This document shows positions 1-7,118 of a stretch of DNA of 15,541 bases, in pieces. The notes beneath the pieces are model-generated. The model saw nothing but the letters and a program-made list of their open reading frames with translations. It ran no database searches and had not been told where the DNA came from. This stretch comes from Bacteroidota bacterium (GTDB taxonomy: Bacteria; Bacteroidota; Bacteroidia; Bacteroidales; GCA-2748055), in contig DAOWNM010000023.1 of assembly GCA_030642565.1 (NCBI GenBank), positions 1-15,541 of the forward strand, written 5' to 3'. Within the stretch, counting starts at the first letter, position 1. Each line of letters opens with the position of its first letter. The position numbers and the translations under genes were made by a program.

Positions 1-52
1 TATCTTTAGAATGCGTTCTTTGAATATACTGCACCAGCTTGAGAAGGTGTAA

Positions 53-199
53 GGAGCTGATAATGGGGTCAAAATGGTGCCCAGTGAGAACAAGTACCTA
101 TACAATGGGAAAGAAATCCAAGATGAGCAGATGGGAGGGATTAATCTGGACTGGTACGACTATGATGCCCGGTTCTATGATACGGCTTTAGCTCGTTAA
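53..199 (+). pseudogene. Rhs core-domain C-terminal remnant
   Basis: The plus frame from 53 to the TAA at 197-199 encodes the classic Rhs-repeat core signature: KYLYNGKEIQDE, then LDWYDYDARFYD and TALAR, where intact proteins read roughly NGKELQDE...WYDYGARMYDPALGRW. A TAA at 50-52 lies in the same frame just upstream, so only about 48 codons remain. Intact Rhs proteins are very large and continue past this motif into a variable toxin tail, so this is a fragment and not a working gene. The frame stops exactly where a toxin tail would begin, and its last 12 bases overlap the end of a decayed antitoxin gene on the other strand. That suggests a recombination junction near 196-200. Confidence 0.75.
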
Positions 200-379
200 A
201 AGCTTCTCCTTCTTTTCGGCTTCAAGTTTTATTTCTTTATTCCCACAAACTAAAGATTCCAGAGGGATCCCTAAGTATCTGTTTAACAGAATTATCATTT
301 TAAATGTTAACGTTCTTTTTCTATGTAACACCTCTGATACCCTGGCCCCCCAAAATAATGGTGCTATATCTGCTTGCCT
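188..379 (-). pseudogene. higA: HigA-type (COG5499-like) HTH antitoxin, C-terminal remnant
   Basis: Reading the minus strand from 379 to the TAA at 190-188 gives 63 codons, starting RQADIAPLF, then ARVSEVLHRKRTLTFKMI, then LNRYLGIPLESLV. This matches the helix-turn-helix and following helix of HigA antitoxins, which typically read KQ.DL.P..G..SRVSEVL.RKR.LTLKMI..L...LGIPAE.L. Family members are about 110-130 residues, so roughly the N-terminal half is missing. Immediately upstream in frame is a TGA at 382-380, and another in-frame stop lies further up. The only ATG in the surviving part is internal (298-296), so no DNA-binding protein can be made. The last codons (LLTS) lie in Rhs-derived DNA. 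Short size and lack of a start codon make it easy to miss. Confidence 0.72.
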
Positions 380-469
380 TCAGTTCATTTGCATTGCCCC
401 AGGTCGAGTATTTTACTTCAAAACCCCAGGCTTTAAAGATTCTCCTGCCAACTTTAAGGTAATAATCAT
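378..469 (-). pseudogene. higB: HigB-type toxin remnant (frameshifted)
   Basis: From an ATG at 469-467 the minus strand reads MIITLKLAGESLK. A one-base slip at about 431 (AAGCC where AAGGCC would keep frame) then gives AWGFEVKYSTWGNANELK. The spacing K-A-W, E-x-K, W, N-x-N-x-x-K fits the core of HigB/RelE-fold mRNA interferases, in which a KAW..E.K...W.N.NE.K block sits in the first half. About ten residues appear to be missing near the N-terminus and the whole C-terminal half is absent, so it is inactive. The match stops where the HigA-like frame begins, in the normal higB-higA order. Resemblance after NELK in this frame is treated as chance. Moderate confidence because the match rests on memory of the family pattern. 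Confidence 0.42.
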
Positions 470-580
470 TTTTAGAAAGTCAAGCAATTTGGTTTAGCGA
501 GGCTAATATATTGCGATAAAACTTCTTGCAAATATCATTCTCAATTCAGCAGACATTTATCAGGTGTAGTACAAAAGTTT

Positions 581-606
581 GAGGCTGCCCCAATCGAGAC
601 AGCCTC
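581..606 (-). terminator. Intrinsic terminator of the VWA gene
   Basis: On the minus strand GAGGCTGTCTC and GGGGCAGCCTC pair over 11 bp around a GATT loop, 37 bases beyond the stop of the VWA gene. Two of the pairs are T-G wobbles that become A-C mismatches on the plus strand, so the hairpin is good only in minus-strand RNA, which fits its position. The following T tract is short (ACTTTTG). Confidence 0.7.
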
Positions 607-642
607 ATCTAACTTAAAGCCTTTTGACTTTGTGACAATCGA

Positions 643-2547
643 TTATTTGTCGGCACTCCACTCCTTCAGGGAGTCTGCCAGTTTTACCAGCTTCAAAAAT
701 TCAGAGCGGTACCCCTCTTCATCCTCTCCCCTGGCACCTTTTGCCATAGCTATTACCTCTTCCATGGAGGCATTCTCTTTGTATTGTGAATCCCTGAGGA
801 TCAGGCCAAATTCAGCAATGGCAGCTGAGAAACGGAAGTTATCAGAGGTCTTATCCAGATCCAGTACCCTCCCCTTCACAGGAATCTCTACCTTGGTACT
901 GGTATTCCCGTCGGGCTGCTTATAGCGCAGTTTCACAGTCATCAGCTCGGCACGGGGATCGGCTTTCACCTGTTCAACAGATTTCAGATCACCCCGGTTG
1001 GCCTGGTATTTCAACGGATCGATGCTTTTCAGTGACTCTTGGGAGCCTGCGGGAATAATTTCGTAGAGAGCCGTTACTGTATGACCGGCACCCATCTCCC
1101 CGGCATCCTTCTTATCGTCATTGAAATCCTCATCGTTCAGCAGGCGGTTTTCATACCCCACCAGTCTGTATCCTTTTACACGGGCGGGATTGAACTCCAT
1201 CTGGAACTTCACATCCTTGGCAATGGTAAAAAGTGTTCCACCAAATTCGGTGATAAAGACCTTCCTGGCCTCCTGGATATTATCGATATAGGCATAGTTT
1301 CCGTTGCCTTTGTCGGCGATGATCTCCATCTTATCATCTTTGTAGTTACCCATTCCAAATCCAAGTACGGTCATAAATACTTCGTTTTCCCGCTTTTCCT
1401 CGATCAACCGCTCCATCTCTGCGTTGCTGGAAGAACCTATATTGAAATCTCCATCCGTAGCCAGGATAATCCGGTTGTTACCCTTTTCGACAAAATGCTC
1501 CTGTGCCACTTTGTAGGCCAGCTTCAGACCTGCACCACCAGCGGTGGATCCTCCTGATTGCAGTTTGTCCAGTGCCGCCAGGATTTCAGCTTTCTCTGTT
1601 CCTGGAGTCGACTCCAGAACCAGTCCGGCTGCTCCGGCATAGACCACCATGGCTACCCTGTCTTCGGGCCTCAGTTCATTGACCAGCATCCTGAAGGCCT
1701 GCTTCAGAAGCGGAAGTTTATTGGCTGCACTCATGGAACCCGATACATCGATCAGGAACACCAGGTTGGACGGGGGTAATTCAGATTTATCAATGCTCTT
1801 TCCTTTCAGTCCCACGTGAAGCAACTGATGTGTATTGTTCCATGGACATGTTGAAATTTCGGTATATACCGAGAAGGGGTGCTTGCCCTCAGGCTCGGGA
1901 TAGTCATAACTGAAATAGTTGATCATCTCTTCAATCCTGACTGCATCTATGGGAGGCAATTGTCCCATGTTCAGGAACCTGCGTACATTGGAGTAGGATG
2001 CCCGGTCCACATCAATACTGAAGGTGGAGAGGGGATTGTGCAGTACATCCTTGAACCCGTTTTCATCAATGGCACTGTACCCTTCAGTATTGTGCTGGAT
2101 ATAGCCGGGCTCAGGGGCTGCATAAGTATAGTATTGTGCCCGCTTGTGGTGCGATTTTGAGGATATATGCCGGACTGCATTACCTGAGGCGCTGACCTGC
2201 ATGGGTAATGCCATATCATACTCCATGGAGACCACCTCCTCAAGAACCATATTTGAAGGTTGAAGAATTACATTGATCCGGTTGGAACGTGCTATTTTCA
2301 CCTCTTCTGTCTCATATCCTATAAAAGAGAAAACCAGGTATTTCGCTTCAAAGCTTACCTGGAGCTTGTAGGCACCATACAGATCGGTAACCGTTCCATT
2401 GCTGGTTCCTTTTACAACCACGGTGACTCCCGCCATTGGATTCCCGGTTTCGTCGCTGACGGTTCCACTGATCAAATGGGTTTGATCGGGGGCCATACTG
2501 AAGGCCGAAAAAAATAGTACTGTTAGTATTGAAATAATTGCTTTCAT
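643..2547 (-). CDS. Secreted VWA-domain protein (YfbK-like) with carboxypeptidase-regulatory domain
   Basis: The protein has 634 residues when begun at the ATG at 2547-2545, which is preceded by AGGA and opens straight into a signal peptide (MKAIISILTVLFFSAFS). A GTG nine codons earlier is open but would put charged residues before the signal. Domains in order: carboxypeptidase-D-regulatory-like beta sandwich (about 25-97), linker, vWF_A N-terminal domain (about 160-250), VWA domain (about 260-435) and a DUF3520-type C-terminal domain (about 445-625). The MIDAS metal site is intact: DVSGS at 267-271, a Thr near 335 and TDGD at 364-367. The family is thought to act in metal-dependent protein binding; its ligand is unknown. 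It is divergent from a sigma/anti-sigma pair, and a LEEVV segment after the first domain echoes the LDEVVVVGYG of that membrane protein. Inference: an envelope sensor or effector of that system. Confidence 0.88.
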   Translation of the reverse strand: MKAIISILTVLFFSAFSMAPDQTHLISGTVSDETGNPMAGVTVVVKGTSNGTVTDLYGAYKLQVSFEAKYLVFSFIGYETEEVKIARSNRINVILQPSNMVLEEVVSMEYDMALPMQVSASGNAVRHISSKSHHKRAQYYTYAAPEPGYIQHNTEGYSAIDENGFKDVLHNPLSTFSIDVDRASYSNVRRFLNMGQLPPIDAVRIEEMINYFSYDYPEPEGKHPFSVYTEISTCPWNNTHQLLHVGLKGKSIDKSELPPSNLVFLIDVSGSMSAANKLPLLKQAFRMLVNELRPEDRVAMVVYAGAAGLVLESTPGTEKAEILAALDKLQSGGSTAGGAGLKLAYKVAQEHFVEKGNNRIILATDGDFNIGSSSNAEMERLIEEKRENEVFMTVLGFGMGNYKDDKMEIIADKGNGNYAYIDNIQEARKVFITEFGGTLFTIAKDVKFQMEFNPARVKGYRLVGYENRLLNDEDFNDDKKDAGEMGAGHTVTALYEIIPAGSQESLKSIDPLKYQANRGDLKSVEQVKADPRAELMTVKLRYKQPDGNTSTKVEIPVKGRVLDLDKTSDNFRFSAAIAEFGLILRDSQYKENASMEEVIAMAKGARGEDEEGYRSEFLKLVKLADSLKEWSADK

Positions 2548-2654
2548 GATTTCCTGTTTTTTGTTTGACTTCACCCTTAGGATGCAGCCTTCTCTCCGAT
2601 TCCATAAAAACTTTTACAATTTTTCTTAATTTTAGCAGACTCCACTCCCGGCAT
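2548..2654. promoter_or_regulatory. Divergent promoter region between VWA gene and ECF sigma operon
   Basis: The 107 bases between the two divergent start codons must hold at least the sigma-operon promoter and probably both. The stretch is AT-rich at 2605-2640. TAATTTTA at about 2630-2637, reading toward the sigma gene, is a 7-of-8 match to the Bacteroidota -7 element TAnnTTTG, but I see no convincing -33 TTG at the usual spacing. Autoregulation by the sigma factor is possible but not shown. Confidence 0.35.
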
Positions 2655-3236
2655 ATGCTCGAAATCAGCGGAAAACATCCGGACAGTACCGATGAGGAAT
2701 TGCTCCTGCAATTCAACCGCAACGGGAATTTAGAGATACTGGGAGAGCTCTATTCCCGCTATATGCACCTTGTATATGGTGTTTCACTCAAATACTTTGG
2801 CGACCGTGAGGATGCCAGGGATACCGTTATGCAGATCTTCGAAAAGCTGATTTCAGATCTTCCCGGGCAGGAGATCCGGAACTTTAAAAGCTGGTTGTAT
2901 GTTCTGACCAAAAACCACTGCCTGATGCAGATCCGGTCGCAAAAAAGTGCTGACGGAAGATTGGAAAGATATAAAATCGAGCAGGAATTTATGGAATCGG
3001 ACCAGGAGATGCATCCCATAGACAGAGGGGATCATTCTGTGGAGGAAGCTCTCAAACAGTGTATAGAACAGTTAAAGGCTGAACAGAAGCAGTGCATTGA
3101 ACTGTTCTATTATCAGAAACTGTGTTACCAGGAGATTGCAGAGGGGCTCGGAATAGATGAGAAGAAGGTGAAAAGCTTTCTGCAGAATGGCAAGCGTAAT
3201 TTGAAAATTTGTCTGGAAGAAAAAAATGTCAGCTAA
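2655..3236 (+). CDS. ECF-type RNA polymerase sigma factor
   Basis: The protein has 193 residues from the ATG at 2655. The frame is open further upstream, but only through a TTG and poor sequence that would overlap the divergent promoter. Region 2 covers about 18-85 (LYSRYMHLVYGVSLKYFGD, then EDARDTVMQIFEKL), and region 4 covers about 135-188 with a helix-turn-helix (YYQKLCYQEIAEGLGIDEKKV followed by KSFLQNGKRNL). Region 3 is absent, as in group IV factors, and the length is typical. It directs core polymerase to its own promoters and is usually held by a partner membrane protein. The downstream gene starts inside its last codons (11-bp overlap), implying translational coupling with its likely regulator. 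The regulon cannot be read from this window; the divergent VWA gene is the obvious candidate. Confidence 0.9.
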   Translation: MLEISGKHPDSTDEELLLQFNRNGNLEILGELYSRYMHLVYGVSLKYFGDREDARDTVMQIFEKLISDLPGQEIRNFKSWLYVLTKNHCLMQIRSQKSADGRLERYKIEQEFMESDQEMHPIDRGDHSVEEALKQCIEQLKAEQKQCIELFYYQKLCYQEIAEGLGIDEKKVKSFLQNGKRNLKICLEEKNVS

Positions 3237-4530
3237 AAGAATACATAGAACCACCAATGAGTACCTGAAGTACTTGAAAGGAGAGCTCTCCCGTGAGGAG
3301 CGCCACTCCTTTGAACGGGATCTTGAGGCTGATCCATTTGAGATGGATGCCATGGAGGGTATGGAGAAATCTAATGCCGGAGCGGTTGAAGAGGACCTGC
3401 TCTCACTGCATGCCACTCTCTTAAAACGGCTGAAGAGACGAAGAAGGCGCACCATTTACAGTATTGCTGCCACGGTGGCATCCATTCTGGTAGTTGGCAC
3501 CATCTTCATGAATATATATCAATTGAACCCGGATGCAGCAAAAGAGACTTCCTCCGGCGATGAGACCTTCCTGTATGAAGAGCCTGCCACTCAAAGTGCG
3601 GCTATGGAGGAGGAGGTTCCTGTGAAAGGTAAAGCCCCTGTGAATGAGGAAGCTCCAGTTCAAAAGGTAATTCCAGTTCAAGAGGAGGTTGTTATGCACG
3701 AGGAGAAGGCGATGCAGGTTGCTCCGGAAAAAGAGGAAGCCGAAACGGAGAGAGCCCTTGCCAGGAAAACTGAGCCTGTCAAGCCTGAATATGAAGAGCC
3801 TGTGCTGCAACTGGAGGAAGAGAGGGTTACAGCCATGGAAGCTCAGCCGCAGAAATCCCGAAAAAAGGGCAGGGCACAGGAGGCCCCTATACCTTACTCT
3901 ATCGAACGGGTGGGTGGTATTGTGGTATCGTCCGAGGACATGGAACCCCTTCCCGGAGCATCCATCATGGTTAAGGGCAGCGATTCGGGTATGGTTGCTG
4001 ATATGGAAGGCCGATTTACCGTTGTGGCTGACCAGCAGTCTCAAACCACGGTCATTGCCAGTTATGTTGGAATGGAAACCGACGAATATCAACTGGCCGG
4101 CGGCACAGAAAACCGGGTAGTGATGCAACCCGATATGGCCTCCCTGGATGAAGTGGTGGTAGTTGGATATGGTGTAGAGAAGGAGGTTCATGCCATCGGT
4201 GCGGTTCAGAAATTTCAATTTGATAAGGAGGAATTCAATTATAGCGGGGCCGAGCCTTCAGGGGGGATCGAAGCCTTTAAGATGTACATGGAGGAGAATA
4301 TCCGGTTCCCTGCCGGAGATACCATTAGCAAGAGAGAGGTTGTCGTCCTGAAATTCATCGTTGAATCGGATGGAACACTCTCTGAGATTAAAATCCTTCG
4401 TTCACCGGGCGATTCGTTCACAGAAGTGGCCATCAGATTGTTAAAGGAGGGCCCCGTCTGGAACCCGGCCCGGGACGAAAGCGGGACCACCGATGACATG
4501 GTCCGCATGCGAATTGTATTTAAAAGATAA
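3226..4530 (+). CDS. Membrane protein fusing anti-sigma-like N-terminus, CarboxypepD_reg domain and TonB C-terminal domain
   Basis: The protein has 434 residues, and GGAAG lies just before the ATG. Residues 1-75 are polar and begin NEYLKYLKGELSREE, then DPFEMDAMEGME. This resembles the short cytoplasmic segment found in Bacteroidota membrane partners of ECF sigma factors (YL.GELS..E...DPF..DA.EG). A run of five Arg (71-75) precedes one membrane span (about 77-98), so the N-terminus is predicted inside. Next comes a Pro/Glu/Val-rich spacer (about 125-205) with loose repeats such as APVNEEAPVQ. A carboxypeptidase-regulatory domain follows (about 229-302), then LDEVVVVGYG (307-316), the segment normally following this domain in SusC-type receptors, and finally a TonB C-terminal-like domain (about 345-434, with VLKFIVESDGTLSEIKILRS). 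No zinc-binding anti-sigma motif is seen. Inference: it holds the sigma factor and senses or contacts an outer-membrane partner. Confidence 0.85.
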   Translation: MSAKRIHRTTNEYLKYLKGELSREERHSFERDLEADPFEMDAMEGMEKSNAGAVEEDLLSLHATLLKRLKRRRRRTIYSIAATVASILVVGTIFMNIYQLNPDAAKETSSGDETFLYEEPATQSAAMEEEVPVKGKAPVNEEAPVQKVIPVQEEVVMHEEKAMQVAPEKEEAETERALARKTEPVKPEYEEPVLQLEEERVTAMEAQPQKSRKKGRAQEAPIPYSIERVGGIVVSSEDMEPLPGASIMVKGSDSGMVADMEGRFTVVADQQSQTTVIASYVGMETDEYQLAGGTENRVVMQPDMASLDEVVVVGYGVEKEVHAIGAVQKFQFDKEEFNYSGAEPSGGIEAFKMYMEENIRFPAGDTISKREVVVLKFIVESDGTLSEIKILRSPGDSFTEVAIRLLKEGPVWNPARDESGTTDDMVRMRIVFKR

Positions 4531-4809
4531 TTAAACTCTCCAGCGAAACGTAATTTCCTGAACAATGCAGGATTGCCCCTCCTTGCCATTGGCGATCCGG
4601 ATGCCAGCCTCTCACATGCCATCTCTGAATTGCAGGACGAAAATATTGAAGTGAGAAGAAATGCAGTGATTGTATGTATCCAATCGGGCAAGCAAAGGAC
4701 GATTGAGCCATTGAAAAGGCTCCTGGAGGATAAAGATTTCGAGGTGAGGCTCTAGGCAAAACAGGGGTTAAAAAAGTTGGAACCTAACGCACCACAGGAA
4801 ACTCCGTAA
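4531..4809 (+). pseudogene. HEAT-repeat protein, C-terminal remnant
   Basis: The frame directly after the TAA of the preceding gene continues open, without a usable ATG. From about 4590 it encodes HEAT (PBS-lyase-like) repeat sequence: SHAISELQDENIEVRRNAV, then IEPLKRLLEDKDFEVRL. A TAG at 4753-4755 interrupts it, after which the same frame resumes with AKQGLKKLEPNAPQETP and ends at the TAA at 4807-4809. EVRL-x-AKQGLKKLE is what an intact HEAT helix pair would read, so the TAG looks like a point nonsense mutation. Upstream repeats and the start are gone. The remnant overlaps the 3' end of the convergent GH127 gene by 26 bases. A live product made by readthrough of the TAA at 4528-4530 is possible but unlikely. 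Confidence 0.7.
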
Positions 4810-6901
4810 TCCTGAGTGTTGAGCATCCGTAAGGGATCAGGGTGACCTCTTGGGGCGGATCGCTCAGCAGATGTTTCAGAGGCAGGCTGTGAGGCAGTGG
4901 TCCCGCCATCTCCCTGTGAAGTTTCCAGTCGGGGATGATCTTGCCCTTGGTACGTAGTGCCACCGGGGCATGTTCCAAAGACCAGGGATAGATCTGCTCT
5001 TCCTGTGAATTTGTTGTTTTTTCCACAGTAACAAATTCAAAACCGCTCTCCGGGTCCAGCACTGCCGCTTCCAGCAGACCGATGTTCCAGGGATCCAGCG
5101 GACGTACCTCACTGTAGTCTCCCCATATGTCATCACTATCAACCGCGCTCCACTCCTCCCTGATCTTCAATACATAGACCAGCGGTCCGCGCTCCACAGA
5201 AACCGCATTTTCCACCCACCGGTTCAGGGATACTTTCATGGGCAGATGAAGCTCAACCTGGTCACCCTCCTGCCAGGTGCGGTCCAGTACCATCATCCCC
5301 TCGTCCACTTCAAACACAACGCTCATCCCGTTGATGCTCAAACCAGGCTCGCTGCACCATCCGGGAATCCTGAGGTGCAATGGAAACTCTACCGGATTCT
5401 CTGTAGAGATATGCAAACGGACCTTCTCCTCGAACGGATAGCTGGTCTCCTCGCGAATAGACACTTCATTTCCACCTGCAACCTTTGCAGTGATGTTGCA
5501 GGGAGCATATACCACAGCTGCCACTCCTCCGTCTGTAGTGGCATACCAGAGGTGAGTAACCAGTTTTGGCCAACCCTGATGCAGGTTGCAGGTGCAACAG
5601 GGAAAACCGGTTAACAGGCCATAGCAGAGATCGGTATGCCCGTGATGATCCTCCTCATAAAAATTGTGCCGGTGCCGGGTCAGCATCACCTGGTTGGCCT
5701 GCTGAAAATATTGCCGGGAGGTAAAATCATCTGTAACCTGTGTGGGCAATGCATTGTATGCTATCTTCTCCAGGTGATCCATAAAAGCAGGATTGCCCGA
5801 AATGGCAATCATCTTCTCCAGCGAATACATCAGTTCCACCACAGAGCAAAGTTCAATGCCCTGTGTGGGATCGTTGCCATGCATGGGTTCGTCACCTCCA
5901 TACATCCCCTGGGGCTGACCATGAAATAAAAGGATATCGCTTAAAGCCTTTTCAACTGCTTCCAGATAGACCGGATCCGGCTCCTGCTGGTATCGGATCA
6001 TAGGCTCCTTGATCCCCTGTGCCAGGTTGACGCAGTGAAAACTCTGCAGCTGCCTGGTGCACAGACGTGAAATCAACTCCTTATCAAAAGGATAACGATT
6101 TTGGGTGTTATACGGATAGAGGTGATCCAGATCGCCCCCCTTGTAGCAATCCTCATTCAGAAAGACCTCTGTCCAAGGGAAAGTCTGCTCATGTATCAGA
6201 TCGCCCAGTTCAAGCAGAAAAGATTCGCCCGTCTGGTTATAGAGCCAGTGGACCACCATAAGGTTATCCCCTCCCCTGCGGTTGGCCCAGAAGGTCCAGT
6301 TGTCGAGGGGTGTATTTGGCAACTCATCCAGCTGAAATCTGAAATAGTTTAGTAACAGATCTATCACCCGCTCATCGCCCGACACTTCGTAATACTGTTG
6401 CAAAACCTTTAACATCACCATCTTGGGCCACCAGTCCTGCCGCCTTGTTTTTTGAAGTCCCGGTTCCGGTTCAGGCGCCTCTTCAAAGGGGACCGGTCCA
6501 AAATAACCCGTTTCGGTCTGACTATTCAATGTCCATTCGATCCAGGGCATGGCCTTCGCCTTCAGCTCCTCATCATCCAGTAACCAGGCCAGGGGCACCA
6601 GTCCATCCAACCAGTAGACGCTCCGCTCCCAGCCATCACCATCTCCTCCCAGCCAGCCATTTCGTTCACCGACCACTGAAGGATACCACTCATCGAGGTG
6701 ACCGGTCATCCCATCTCTCATCAACTCCAGCTGGTGCAACAACCAGCCTTCAGGCCGGATGGCACCCAGCGGCAATTCGATATACTTTTTGGGATAAAGG
6801 GGAGAGCGGTTCTGCAGATAGAGCGTATCTGACTCTTTGGATGGTTCGCTACACGATGAAACAAACAACACCAACAGCAAAAGGGAGATCCTGGTTTTCA
6901 T
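4784..6901 (-). CDS. GH127-family (DUF1680) putative beta-L-arabinofuranosidase lipoprotein
   Basis: The protein has 705 residues. It starts with a lipoprotein signal (MKTRISLLLLVLFVSSC, lipid Cys17). GH127 enzymes release L-arabinofuranose from plant glycans or glycoproteins using a Zn-bound Cys nucleophile and a Glu. Known members have an E-x-C motif and a downstream Cys pair; here they are ELC (Glu350, Cys352) and CC (Cys435, Cys436) within FPCCTCNLHQGWPKL, so the metal and catalytic set looks complete. An alpha/alpha barrel covers about 40-440 (RPEGWLLHQLELMRDGMTG near the start), followed by beta-rich domains. Length fits the family, though substrate could differ, since the family is broad. 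No SusC/SusD pair or other carbohydrate gene is adjacent, so it seems to stand alone. Tandem palindromes lie 25-80 bases upstream of the start. Confidence 0.85.
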   Translation of the reverse strand: MKTRISLLLLVLFVSSCSEPSKESDTLYLQNRSPLYPKKYIELPLGAIRPEGWLLHQLELMRDGMTGHLDEWYPSVVGERNGWLGGDGDGWERSVYWLDGLVPLAWLLDDEELKAKAMPWIEWTLNSQTETGYFGPVPFEEAPEPEPGLQKTRRQDWWPKMVMLKVLQQYYEVSGDERVIDLLLNYFRFQLDELPNTPLDNWTFWANRRGGDNLMVVHWLYNQTGESFLLELGDLIHEQTFPWTEVFLNEDCYKGGDLDHLYPYNTQNRYPFDKELISRLCTRQLQSFHCVNLAQGIKEPMIRYQQEPDPVYLEAVEKALSDILLFHGQPQGMYGGDEPMHGNDPTQGIELCSVVELMYSLEKMIAISGNPAFMDHLEKIAYNALPTQVTDDFTSRQYFQQANQVMLTRHRHNFYEEDHHGHTDLCYGLLTGFPCCTCNLHQGWPKLVTHLWYATTDGGVAAVVYAPCNITAKVAGGNEVSIREETSYPFEEKVRLHISTENPVEFPLHLRIPGWCSEPGLSINGMSVVFEVDEGMMVLDRTWQEGDQVELHLPMKVSLNRWVENAVSVERGPLVYVLKIREEWSAVDSDDIWGDYSEVRPLDPWNIGLLEAAVLDPESGFEFVTVEKTTNSQEEQIYPWSLEHAPVALRTKGKIIPDWKLHREMAGPLPHSLPLKHLLSDPPQEVTLIPYGCSTLRITEFPVVR

Positions 6902-6925
6902 GGTTCCATAAATTTAACAAAAACG

Positions 6926-6982
6926 GGATTATATCAATAATCCTTTGAGGGGATTATATCCATGATCCCAAAAATGGGATTA
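6926..6982. repeat. Tandem palindromes upstream of the GH127 gene
   Basis: GGATTAT (6926-6932) and ATAATCC (6937-6943) form a perfect 7-bp inverted repeat with a 4-base spacer. GGGATTAT (6950-6957) and ATGATCCC (6962-6969) repeat the pattern with one mismatch, again with a 4-base spacer, centres 25 bp apart. A third partial copy follows, where ATCCCA (6965-6970) pairs with TGGGAT (6975-6980). The block sits just upstream of the start at 6901 and downstream of the tRNA terminator. It could be a paired operator for a dimeric regulator or a transcript hairpin. Confidence 0.6.
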
Positions 6983-7078
6983 CTCACTACGTTCGTTTTC
7001 CCATGGGGGGGGACCAGCAAAACTGTGAAAACCGAGCTTGCGAACTCAGTGGAGCTAATCCCCTTTGCACGAAGTGAA

Positions 7079-7108
7079 AAAATCCCCACGCCTTCGCATG
7101 AGGATTTT
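7079..7108 (-). terminator. Intrinsic terminator of tRNA-Ser
   Basis: On the minus strand AAAATCCTCATGC and GCGTGGGGATTTT form a 13-bp stem around a GAAG loop, with the T run continuing two bases past the stem. The two wobble pairs are T-G on this strand only, so the structure belongs to the minus-strand transcript. It begins 10 bases after the tRNA 3' end. Confidence 0.8.
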
Positions 7109-7118
7109 CGCTGTTCTG

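Noticed and set aside
321..377. Continuation of the HigB-like frame (ASRYSTIILGGQ) past NELK to the TAG at 321-323
   Set aside because: It overlaps the much stronger HigA helix-turn-helix in another frame, so further HigB resemblance there is probably chance.
2548..2574. GTG start nine codons upstream for the VWA protein
   Set aside because: The ATG at 2547 has AGGA before it and begins directly at the signal peptide.
2565..2654. A 30-residue upstream extension of the sigma factor
   Set aside because: It needs a TTG start, has no family match and would fill the divergent promoter region.
3421..4218. A long 265-residue minus-strand frame opposite the TonB-like gene
   Set aside because: His/Leu-rich shadow of the plus-strand gene, with no domain, no signal of its own and a convincing coding frame opposite.
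7040..7060. Possible attachment site next to tRNA-Ser
   Set aside because: No duplicate of the tRNA 3' end and no integrase gene occur in the window; the adjacent hairpin is a terminator.
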